Positions 18,213 to 26,023 of a stretch of 64,000 bases of DNA are shown in pieces. Under the pieces are notes generated by a model. It was not told the origin of the DNA. It did no database searches and worked only from the letters and a program-made list of their open reading frames with translations. The translations under genes and the position numbers were made by a program. Source of the stretch: Lacimicrobium sp. SS2-24. Its GTDB lineage: Bacteria > Pseudomonadota > Gammaproteobacteria > Enterobacterales > Alteromonadaceae. The stretch spans positions 62,001 to 126,000 of the forward strand of contig NZ_NIWW01000009.1 of the NCBI RefSeq assembly GCF_002201535.1. The letters run 5' to 3'. Position 1 is the stretch's first letter. Every line of letters starts with the position of its first letter.

Positions 18213-18848
18213 TCAATAGACTACTGCGTCAAGCCCATCGATTGATTCTAATGTTGCAGCCGCTTTTTGGCCTAGTGACTTTTGCTCCCACTCTGGCATG
18301 TATTTATTATACAACTCGCTAAGCTGTGCGGTTTTCGCTTTATGCCACTTCTGCACCTCTGCATTGGGCACAGTATAGACGCATTCTTTGGCCCATTTAC
18401 TTATATTCTCACCGTTAATACTAAAATCAGGGTTCTCTGGATTTACTTTAAGTGGCGTTAAAGAAAAACGCGCCTTCCAGAAGCCCATTCTAGGCCGAAT
18501 GAGTGCATAATAAACCTTACCCGCTTCCACCTCGGCTTTCATGAAATCAGCATTTTCGCCAATCACCATATATGTATGATTTCCTGGCTCTACATAATGC
18601 ACCATTTTTTCATTAGGACCTATGATACCTACTATCTCTGTAGCGCCTTTGTCATCCACAAGCATCACAGGTGACGTAATGGCGCCACCATAGCTTGACG
18701 CCCGCATTAATATAATAGCAGCTTTGTCATTTTGAACGAGGTTATTACTCTCAGGCATAGGAACAGTATACTTGCCGGTCGCCATGCAACCGGTTAAAAA
18801 TAAAACACCGAAAATCCAGGAGAGTTTTAAGAATTGCTGAAACTTCAT
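18213..18848 (-). CDS. Putative lipoprotein, DUF2846-like
   Basis: A 211-residue protein with a lipoprotein signal ending FLTGC (Cys about 21). The middle resembles DUF2846-type proteins: AAIILMRASSYGGAITSPVMLVDD, then a Gly-rich turn EPGNHTYMVIGENADFMKAEVEAGKVYYALIRPRMGF. The C-terminal 70 residues are helical and charged. AAGGAAAA precedes the start. AT-rich codon use matches the neighbouring lipoprotein gene and not ffh or rpsP. Function unknown; DUF2846 assignment is from pattern only. Confidence 0.7.
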   Translation of the reverse strand: MKFQQFLKLSWIFGVLFLTGCMATGKYTVPMPESNNLVQNDKAAIILMRASSYGGAITSPVMLVDDKGATEIVGIIGPNEKMVHYVEPGNHTYMVIGENADFMKAEVEAGKVYYALIRPRMGFWKARFSLTPLKVNPENPDFSINGENISKWAKECVYTVPNAEVQKWHKAKTAQLSELYNKYMPEWEQKSLGQKAAATLESIDGLDAVVY

Positions 18849-19227
18849 ATATTTTCCTTATAATTACGAATCGCAGGGAAATTGTCTTGGCTCAAAATCA
18901 TTCCCTATCGAGCTGGTCAAGATATTACTATCACTGTAGTCCGAAGACTGGCCTCATTATTCATCGTATGAGAAAGGATTGGAATATGAAGTGGACAAAA
19001 AGTGGTATCATCCGAATAAAATTATAAGTTTGATACAAGCATCGCGCGTCTTATGCTGCACCTGAAACACGATCAAAAATAGTCTTTAAGTGTATCTTAT
19101 CGTGGTTAAGCCATCAGCTTCGACTATCCACATCCAAAAGACACCGCCTACGAATGCATTTTCATCGCTCATGACCATGCTGCGTTATAGAGGTGAAATG
19201 GGAATGTGTGCATTTTCATATCATCAC
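18849..19227. other. Gene-free AT-rich spacer inside the accessory insert
   Basis: No convincing gene. It must contain the promoter of the minus-strand lipoprotein gene. A 48-codon open stretch near 18938-19054 ends in a stop and has no start or ribosome-binding site. Confidence 0.5.
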
Positions 19228-19330
19228 GGTACAATCCGCTTCAACGGCAATAAAGAATAAGAAAATAATGAATCAAGGATTGCGCCTGGCAGTTCAGTTT
19301 TTACTGGTGATGGTAACGCCCGTTGCTCAG
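19228..19330. repeat. Direct repeat, right copy
   Basis: Pairs with 17426-17513. It covers the leader and signal-peptide region of the intact gene starting at 19268, and has 15 extra bases (19253-19267) just before the ATG. Confidence 0.9.
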
Positions 19331-21052
19331 GCGCAAATGGCCGAACCTGTCGATAGTTTTATTGAACGGGTACGAACCGTGACTTATGACTGCCCGAATC
19401 CGGAAGACTTCAGCGAGCTGGAACAATATTTAGCATCAGATAATCTGACGCGATCACAAGAGTTTGCGCTTCTTGTGGAGAAATCACACTTTTTGATTTG
19501 TGCCGGCAAAGCATCAGATGCACAGGCACTGCTGTTTGATATTAGTCGCTGGGATGACCTGGATGAGCAAAGCTATTTTTACGCCTCGGCTATCTATCAG
19601 ATTGGCTTTACCTATGATCTTAAAGAGCAGCCACAACGCTGTGAGTATTATGAGCAGGCACAGGTACTGTCGAATAACAGGCACAGTGATATTTATCTCA
19701 GTGCAACCCTGGGTTTGATCACAAACTGTCGGATGGATCTGCCTGTGGGTGAACGTTTAGGCATGATGTTTAATGTGCTCGAACAGTACTCAAAAACCAA
19801 TAATTATCAGGCACTGGCTCACATTCACAACAGTATCGGCCTCATTTATGGTGACTTGCAGCAGCACGTTCTTGCCGCTGAACAGTACCTTAAAGCGCAC
19901 GAAATGGGACTCAAAGTCTACACAGGCAGCAATCAGTTAACGATTTTGATCAGTGCTATCAGCTCGCTGCTGGCAAGTGGTCAGTACGAACGCGCCATGC
20001 AAGCCATCAATGAATTTGAGCGGATAAACCGCAATGTCGCGACCCCACTGACCAATTACTTTTACTATCACGCTCTGACAGGCTATTACTATCGAATCGG
20101 TGATATTGACAACCTCAAGGCTGAATTGCCGGCACTGGAAAAGGCCGTAGAACCTTTATCAAATCCTGTTTATAAGGCGATGGCGCAATGGTACAAGGTG
20201 GTGCCCTGTGTGCACGAACGAAATAAACCCTGCGTGTCAGATTACCTTCATTCACTGCCATCTATGCATCCTGCGGTGAAGTATTTTTTGGAAAACAATC
20301 TCGACTATCTGAAGCTGACGGTAGATATGCATATGGTGCTGGGAGAATGGGAGCAGGCCGAGGTTGCCTTTGAAAAATATGCAACCCGAAGCAGCGCTAA
20401 CAACAAACAAAGTCAGTCTTCAGCCAGTATACTAGGGGTTGCTAATCTCTATTCCAAAATCTATTCCCTGGAATCAGAAATACAGAATACCCGGCGCACA
20501 AAGCGGTTTATTGTTGGCGCCAGCATTACTTTATTTGTGCTCTTTTCGCTGATAGTCGTTTACTACCTGCGTAAAAAGCATAAACAGAGATTGGCTATTG
20601 ACCCGACGACGGGCTTGTTAAACAGTGATGTTGCACTAAGCCAGATTCAAAAAATACACAGCCCGGAAAAAGGCAAAACCAATGCTCTGGCATTACTTGA
20701 TTTGAGTAATTTCAGAGAACTCAATATGGCGGTCGGCCTGGCAAAGGGTAATGAAGTGCTCAGGCAGATCTCTGCCACCTTACAAAAAATCACCCGGGAT
20801 ACCGATATTCTTGGCCGATATGGACCAGAGCAGTTTCTGTTATGTCTGCCTGATATTGAAGAGCAAAGTGCAATGCGCTTTTTTGACAGGTTACAAAAGG
20901 AACTGGATGAAACCCGTATCGGACAGTCCAGCCATAACACCATTAATGTGCGCTCCAGTATGAGTATCTATATTGCGACTGAAAAGCTCTCCGACATGAA
21001 AACCATACTGAATGAATTGCTGTTGTCACTGAATGTAAAAGCCGGTCATTAA
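19268..21052 (+). CDS. Membrane protein with TPR-like periplasmic region and degenerate GGDEF domain
   Basis: A 594-residue protein: signal peptide (MNQGLRLAVQFLLVMVTPVAQA), a helical, tetratricopeptide-like extracytoplasmic region (about 25-410), one membrane helix (about 413-435, FIVGASITLFVLFSLIVVYYL), and a C-terminal GGDEF-family domain (about 445-594) with DPTTGLLN and ALLDLSNFRELN. The signature GGDEF is replaced by GPEQF (residues 519-523), so the domain has probably lost diguanylate cyclase activity and may act as a c-di-GMP or protein-binding module. The ATG at 19268 was chosen for the signal peptide; an open frame reaches back to 19193. Its 5' end is duplicated at 17426. Confidence 0.85.
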   Translation: MNQGLRLAVQFLLVMVTPVAQAQMAEPVDSFIERVRTVTYDCPNPEDFSELEQYLASDNLTRSQEFALLVEKSHFLICAGKASDAQALLFDISRWDDLDEQSYFYASAIYQIGFTYDLKEQPQRCEYYEQAQVLSNNRHSDIYLSATLGLITNCRMDLPVGERLGMMFNVLEQYSKTNNYQALAHIHNSIGLIYGDLQQHVLAAEQYLKAHEMGLKVYTGSNQLTILISAISSLLASGQYERAMQAINEFERINRNVATPLTNYFYYHALTGYYYRIGDIDNLKAELPALEKAVEPLSNPVYKAMAQWYKVVPCVHERNKPCVSDYLHSLPSMHPAVKYFLENNLDYLKLTVDMHMVLGEWEQAEVAFEKYATRSSANNKQSQSSASILGVANLYSKIYSLESEIQNTRRTKRFIVGASITLFVLFSLIVVYYLRKKHKQRLAIDPTTGLLNSDVALSQIQKIHSPEKGKTNALALLDLSNFRELNMAVGLAKGNEVLRQISATLQKITRDTDILGRYGPEQFLLCLPDIEEQSAMRFFDRLQKELDETRIGQSSHNTINVRSSMSIYIATEKLSDMKTILNELLLSLNVKAGH

Positions 21053-21065
21053 TGACCGGCTTTTT
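21041..21065 (+). terminator. Intrinsic terminator of the GGDEF-like gene
   Basis: GCCGGTCATTAATGACCGGC, a perfect 20-base palindrome that includes the stop codon, followed by TTTTTG. Confidence 0.85.
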
Positions 21066-21147
21066 GTAAAACAAATAACCGTCACGCCAGAAGACGCAGT
21101 TTTGAATTAACGGTGTTTAATTCACAGCGACCTCAACTCACTGGCAA

Positions 21148-22539
21148 TTAGCGCGGGAACATACCGCCCGGGCCGCCAGGACCACCGGGACCGCCCGGAG
21201 GCATCATACCTTTCATACGTTTCATCATCTTACCCATGCCGCCACCTGACATTTTTTTCATCATCTTCTGCATCTGGGTAAACTGCTTGAGCAGGCGATT
21301 GACATCCTGGATCTGGGTACCAGAGCCTGCGGCAATGCGACGCTTTCTGGAGCCTTTGATAATGTCCGGGCGCTGTCTTTCACCTGGCGTCATAGAATTA
21401 ATAATGGCTTCCATCTGATTAAAGGACTTATCGTTGGCTTTATCCTTAATCTGTGCTGACATGTTGCCCATCCCCGGCATCTTGTCTACCAGTGACATCA
21501 TGCCACCCATATCGCGCATTTGCTCAAGCTGTTCTTTAAAGTCCTGCAGGTCAAAACCTTTGCCCTTCTGTACTTTTTTGGCCAGTTTCTGCGCCTTGTC
21601 TTTATCGACTTTGCGCTCGATCTCTTCCACAAGACTCAGTACATCACCCATGCCGAGGATACGCGAAGCCACGCGATCTGGATGGAAGGGTTCCAGCGCA
21701 TCTGATTTTTCGCCCATGCCCAGGAATTTAATCGGTTTCCCGGTGATATGTCTTACCGATAAGGCCGCTCCGCCTCTGGCATCACCATCGGCTTTGGTCA
21801 GAATAACACCGGTCAGGGGCAGTGCATTGTTAAAGGCCTGTGCGGTATTTGCCGCATCCTGCCCGGTCATTGCATCTACCACGAAAAGGGTTTCCACTGG
21901 TTGAATGGCGTGATGCAGGGCTTTGATTTCCTCCATCATATTCTCGTCCACATGCAGTCGCCCTGCGGTATCCACCAGCAACACGTCATAGAATTGCTTA
22001 CGGGCCTGCTCAATGGCGCCTTCGACAATATCTACTGGTTTTTGATCTACCGATGACGGATGAAACCCTACTCCCACTTCAGAGGCCAGCGTTTCCAGCT
22101 GCTTGATGGCCGCCGGGCGGTAAACGTCGGCACTGACCACCAACACTTTTTTCTTTTCACGCTCTCGCAAAAACCTGGCGAGTTTACCGATACTGGTGGT
22201 TTTACCCGCCCCTTGTAAACCTGCCACCATGACCACCGCGGGAGGCTGTGAGGAAAGATCCAGCTTTTCATTGGCCTGCCCCATAATGGCTTCGAGTTCA
22301 GACTGGACAATTTTGATAAAGACCTGTCCGGGGTTAAGGCTTTTACTGACCTCAATCCCAACCGCCTTATCTTTTACCTGGCTGATAAATTCGCGGACCA
22401 CCGGCAAGGCCACATCGGCTTCCAGCAGGGCCATTCTGACCTCACGCAGGGTATCCTTGATATTATCTTCAGTTAGCCGGCCGCGCCCGCTGATATTTTT
22501 AAGGGTTTTACCTAATCGCTCACTCAGATTTTCAAACAT
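21148..22539 (-). CDS. ffh: Signal recognition particle protein Ffh
   Basis: GTPase subunit of the signal recognition particle; with 4.5S RNA it targets inner-membrane proteins to FtsY and SecYEG. The 463-residue protein has the N domain, the G domain with GLQGAGKTTSIGKLA (P loop), DTAGRLH and TKADGDARGG, and a methionine-rich M domain (QMQKMMKKMSGGGMGKMMKRM) ending in a Gly-Pro tail. AGGAA precedes the start. Oriented toward rpsP but separated from it by the accessory insert. Confidence 0.98.
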   Translation of the reverse strand: MFENLSERLGKTLKNISGRGRLTEDNIKDTLREVRMALLEADVALPVVREFISQVKDKAVGIEVSKSLNPGQVFIKIVQSELEAIMGQANEKLDLSSQPPAVVMVAGLQGAGKTTSIGKLARFLREREKKKVLVVSADVYRPAAIKQLETLASEVGVGFHPSSVDQKPVDIVEGAIEQARKQFYDVLLVDTAGRLHVDENMMEEIKALHHAIQPVETLFVVDAMTGQDAANTAQAFNNALPLTGVILTKADGDARGGAALSVRHITGKPIKFLGMGEKSDALEPFHPDRVASRILGMGDVLSLVEEIERKVDKDKAQKLAKKVQKGKGFDLQDFKEQLEQMRDMGGMMSLVDKMPGMGNMSAQIKDKANDKSFNQMEAIINSMTPGERQRPDIIKGSRKRRIAAGSGTQIQDVNRLLKQFTQMQKMMKKMSGGGMGKMMKRMKGMMPPGGPGGPGGPGGMFPR

Positions 22540-22666
22540 CGATTATTCCTGACTCGCTGGCACTGGTCGTGATTCCAATACCGATAAAAAGGATTATGCT
22601 GGTCAGGGATTATACCTAAGTCAACGCCGAATCTATACAGGGGGACGCAAGTCTCAATCTGGACAC

Positions 22667-22695
22667 TGGTTAAGGCCGACATCAGGCGATATACT
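22667..22695 (+). promoter_or_regulatory. Predicted promoter of the ypjD-like gene
   Basis: TGGTTA (22667-22672), 17 bases, TATACT (22690-22695), about 60 bases upstream of the ATG at 22759. The -10 is good and the -35 poor. Confidence 0.3.
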
Positions 22696-22758
22696 GGCTG
22701 CTGTTTCTAAGCTAAAAAAGATTTCAAGCCCCGTCATGGCGCCAAAGGAGAACATTGC

Positions 22759-23553
22759 ATGTTAATACTGGCACTGGCTGTCTGCGCACTGTATCTGATT
22801 GCAGTGGGTCATATCAGCGCCAGATTATTTCACCAGGAAGGTCCCAAGCACAGATTATCCATTCTGGTGGGCAGTCTGGCGGTCATCGCCCACATGGTTC
22901 TGGTGATTGATGGTATTTTCAGCGGTTCCGGGCAGAATATGAGCATTTTGAATGTGGCGTCTCTGGTCGCACTGATGATCACCTTATCCATGACCATCGC
23001 CTCATTCAGTCTGCCTAATGCACTGCTGTTACCCATGGTGTATGGGTTTGCAGCTTTTATCGTACTGATTAATCAACTAGTACCCGACTCTTACGTCATG
23101 CACATAGACTTGCGTCCGGCATTACTGACGCATATTACGCTGGCCCTGTTTGCCTATGGTTGTCTGATGATCAGCATGTTGTATGCACTGCAACTCTCTT
23201 ACATCAATTTTCGCTTAAAACACAAACAAGTCTCCTTGCTGCACTCGTCTTTACCTCCGTTAATGATCGTGGAGAATATCTTTTTCAGACTGCTGCTGAT
23301 TGGAACGGTCATTCTGACCTTATCTCTGGCCAGTGGCTTTGTTTTTCTCGATGATATGTTTGCTCAGCATCAGGCACACAAAACACTGCTATCGGTGATA
23401 GCCTGGCTGATTTTCAGTGGACTGCTGTTGGGTCATCACTGGCTGGGATGGCGAGGCAGACCTATTATCATCGGCACGATAACAGGCGCAATTTTGCTGA
23501 CTTTGGCTTACTTTGGCAGCAGGTTTGTGAAAGAAGTTTTACTGGGAATGTAA
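22759..23553 (+). CDS. CcsA/YpjD-family integral membrane protein
   Basis: Inner-membrane protein of the cytochrome c assembly (CcsA) superfamily, YpjD branch, 264 residues with about eight hydrophobic segments. Members of this branch are conserved beside ffh and corB in gammaproteobacteria; a role in cytochrome c biogenesis is inferred from the superfamily and has not been shown for this branch. It lacks the obvious WGxxWxWD haem-handling motif of CcmC/CcsA. AGGAG precedes the ATG. Divergent from ffh, same strand as corB. Confidence 0.8.
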   Translation: MLILALAVCALYLIAVGHISARLFHQEGPKHRLSILVGSLAVIAHMVLVIDGIFSGSGQNMSILNVASLVALMITLSMTIASFSLPNALLLPMVYGFAAFIVLINQLVPDSYVMHIDLRPALLTHITLALFAYGCLMISMLYALQLSYINFRLKHKQVSLLHSSLPPLMIVENIFFRLLLIGTVILTLSLASGFVFLDDMFAQHQAHKTLLSVIAWLIFSGLLLGHHWLGWRGRPIIIGTITGAILLTLAYFGSRFVKEVLLGM

Positions 23554-23636
23554 CCCTAAGTTTGGCACACTCCCCGGTCTGATGAGAAGGGCATGGCTGA
23601 TGTCAGCCGGTTCGGAAAACTAAACAGGAATCCTTT

Positions 23637-24938
23637 TTGGACGAAATCACTACCGGTACGCTTTTTATTCTGCTTGCCGTCTTAATTGTACTCTCTGCAT
23701 ATTTCTCCAGTTCGGAAACCGGCATGATGTCCATTAACCGGTACCGGCTGAAGCATCTGGTCAAGGAAGATCACAGTGGCGCAAAACGTGTGCACAAGCT
23801 GCTGCTCCGACCCGACAGACTGATTGGACTGATTCTGATAGGAAATAACCTGGTCAACATTGCGGCCTCGGCGGTGGCAACGATCATCGGTATGCGACTG
23901 TTCGGTGATATCGGTATCGCTATCGCGACTTTTGCGCTGACATTGATTATCCTGGTCTTTGCAGAGGTCACGCCAAAGACGCTCGCTGCGCTGTATCCAG
24001 AAAAAATATCCTTTCCCAGCTCCTTTATCCTGCTGCCGTTATTGAAACTTTTTTATCCTTTGGTGTATGTCATCAATGGCTTTACCAATGGCATTTTGAT
24101 CCTGTTTCGGATTAATCCGGCAAGTAGCGGCGAGGACAGCCTCAGTCGTGAGGAACTGCGAACTGTCGTACATGAAGCTGGCGCCATGATCCCCAAACAG
24201 CACCAGGAGATGCTGGTAGGCATTCTGGACCTGGAAAAAGTGACAGCCGAAGATATCATGATCCCGCGCAACGAAATTGTTGCCATTGATGTCAACGATG
24301 ACTGGAAATCCATCCAGAAACAGTTATTTCATTCTCAACACACTCGCGTCTTGCTGTATCGCGACAACATTGACGATGCCGTTGGCTTCCTGCATATGCG
24401 GGATGCGCTAAAGCTACTGACAAAAGATGAGTTTTCTAAAGCAAGTCTGCTACGGGCAGTGCGGGAAATTTACTTCACCCCGGAATCCACGCCTCTGCAT
24501 ACTTTGTTGTATAAGTTTCAGGCTGCAAAAGAGCGCATTGGCCTGGTGGTGGACGAATACGGCGACATTCAGGGGTTAGTCACCCTGGAAGATATTCTCG
24601 AAGAAATTGTCGGTGATTTTACAACCACGATTCTGCCCACACACAGTAAAGAGGTGAACCTTGAATCGGATGGCAGTGTGTTGGTTGATGGCAGCGCAAA
24701 TATCCGTGATTTGAATAAGGAAATGGGATGGCATTTCCCCACTGAGGGGCCAAAGACCTTAAATGGTCTGATCATAGAGCACTTTGAAGAGATTCCCCAG
24801 GTTAACCTGTGCTGCCGGATTGCCGGCTATCCATTAGAAATCATTGAGAATAATGAGAATATGGTCAAATCTGTGCGGGTGATGCCGGTCTTTTACAAAA
24901 CGCCCGTAGACAGCAGGCCAGAGAGCACCGGCAATTAA
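23637..24938 (+). CDS. CorB/YfjD-type HlyC/CorC-family transporter (CNNM domain, CBS pair)
   Basis: Membrane protein of the CNNM/CorB family, linked to magnesium or cobalt efflux. The 433-residue protein has an N-terminal DUF21/CNNM domain with four membrane segments (about 1-150; SAYFSSSETGMMSINRYR and GNNLVNIAASAVAT), a CBS pair (about 200-330; VTAEDIMIPRNEI, VVDEYGDIQGLVTLEDILEEIVGDF) and a C-terminal CorC/HlyC domain. TTG at 23637 is the start: AGGAA lies six bases upstream and the protein then begins DEITTGTLF as in E. coli YfjD. Confidence 0.9.
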   Translation: MDEITTGTLFILLAVLIVLSAYFSSSETGMMSINRYRLKHLVKEDHSGAKRVHKLLLRPDRLIGLILIGNNLVNIAASAVATIIGMRLFGDIGIAIATFALTLIILVFAEVTPKTLAALYPEKISFPSSFILLPLLKLFYPLVYVINGFTNGILILFRINPASSGEDSLSREELRTVVHEAGAMIPKQHQEMLVGILDLEKVTAEDIMIPRNEIVAIDVNDDWKSIQKQLFHSQHTRVLLYRDNIDDAVGFLHMRDALKLLTKDEFSKASLLRAVREIYFTPESTPLHTLLYKFQAAKERIGLVVDEYGDIQGLVTLEDILEEIVGDFTTTILPTHSKEVNLESDGSVLVDGSANIRDLNKEMGWHFPTEGPKTLNGLIIEHFEEIPQVNLCCRIAGYPLEIIENNENMVKSVRVMPVFYKTPVDSRPESTGN

Positions 24939-25001
24939 CGCCTCAATTCTGCCTTTTACCACCGAGCAGTGCAGTTGAGGCTGCTTTTGCCGCAAGACCT
25001 C

Positions 25002-25226
25002 TTACGGACGCTTCTTTGATTTGACGTCTTTGGATGCGGAAGTCTCTGAATCGTTCGCTTCCTCCCGCCGTTGGAGGATAATGGCTTTAAGACGCTCAAC
25101 ATTGTCATTCAGACGATTGAGACCACTGAAAATGTCTTCCAGCTCCTTGTCCCGGACCAGATCTGATTGCGCAATATGATTTTCCAACACCTGCTGCAAA
25201 TAAGCAGGTAATGTTTTACCCGACAT
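25002..25226 (-). CDS. Small acidic/basic coiled-coil protein, unknown
   Basis: A 74-residue protein with no recognised family. The first 50 residues are predicted helical with a heptad-like pattern (DIFSGLNRLNDNVERLKAIILQRREE), followed by a charged Lys-rich tail (KDVKSKKRP). A strong ribosome-binding site (GGAGGAGAGAGGC before the ATG at 25226) supports translation. Single gene between corB and sixA on the minus strand. Confidence 0.6.
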   Translation of the reverse strand: MSGKTLPAYLQQVLENHIAQSDLVRDKELEDIFSGLNRLNDNVERLKAIILQRREEANDSETSASKDVKSKKRP

Positions 25227-25464
25227 GCCTCTCTCCTCCTCTGCTCTTTATCGGTCACTGTCACAGAAGCTAAAGAGAAAATTCGGCACCAAAGCACCTG
25301 CAGATTAAACTTCCCAAATCTGAGTTGCCCACATAGGGCTCTGAGACATTGCAGCACCAGATTTGTTAATTGTTGGCCGAGCGCATTAACAGCTGGCGCA
25401 GCACACGCAGAGATACAGGTTTGAAGGACTGACCTGAAATCGCCACCGCAGAGGATAAAGGGCG

Positions 25465-25929
25465 TTAGGGAATATACTGTCGGGTCAGCGTGGCCTGTCC
25501 AGTGGTGTTATCGTAATTGAGCTCTGCAACACCGGCTGTGGCAAAGAGCAGAGAATGGGATTGACTACAAAGCACATCAACCAGAGCACTGACGAAGGGC
25601 ATATGACTGACAATCAGAATAGCGTTTATTTGCGGGCGAGTTTCTATCAACGCGTGACAATAATCTGAAAAATCAGAGGCATCACCATAAGGCGTTACCT
25701 CTTCGGTCTGAATCACTTCATTGACGGGCAGGTGTTGCTGAACCGCCTTCAGGGTTTGCCGGGCACGTGTATAGGGGCTAACGATTGCCAAATCCACCTC
25801 GTTAGCGGTTTGCAACAGCCAACGACCGGTTGCCACAGACTCTGCCTGACCTAAAGACGTAAGCTCACGACTGGCATCCTGGGAAAAGCGGCTTTGAGCC
25901 TCACCATGACGCATAATGAAGATTTGCAT
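25465..25929 (-). CDS. sixA: Phosphohistidine phosphatase SixA
   Basis: Histidine phosphatase that removes phosphate from phosphohistidine on signalling proteins such as NPr/ArcB. The 154-residue protein (E. coli 161) has the catalytic RHG motif (FIMRHGEAQSRF, about residues 4-15), a second conserved Arg (SPYTRARQTLKAV) and the histidine of IVSHMPFVSALV. The ATG at 25929 was chosen since it places RHG as in the family; a TTG at 25956 would add nine residues. No strong ribosome-binding site. Confidence 0.88.
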   Translation of the reverse strand: MQIFIMRHGEAQSRFSQDASRELTSLGQAESVATGRWLLQTANEVDLAIVSPYTRARQTLKAVQQHLPVNEVIQTEEVTPYGDASDFSDYCHALIETRPQINAILIVSHMPFVSALVDVLCSQSHSLLFATAGVAELNYDNTTGQATLTRQYIP

Positions 25930-26023
25930 TAACTTGAAATACCCTGAAAACTGCAATGGAGTTGCAATTGCATAGATTATCCTATTTCATTACTGGTAAA
26001 CACCCCCGAAGGCATGACAAACG

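Noticed and set aside
18938-19054. Open stretch that reads like the C terminus of a protein
   Set aside because: No start codon or ribosome-binding site, short, and AT-rich sequence of this length can be open by chance. It might be a gene remnant but I cannot support it.
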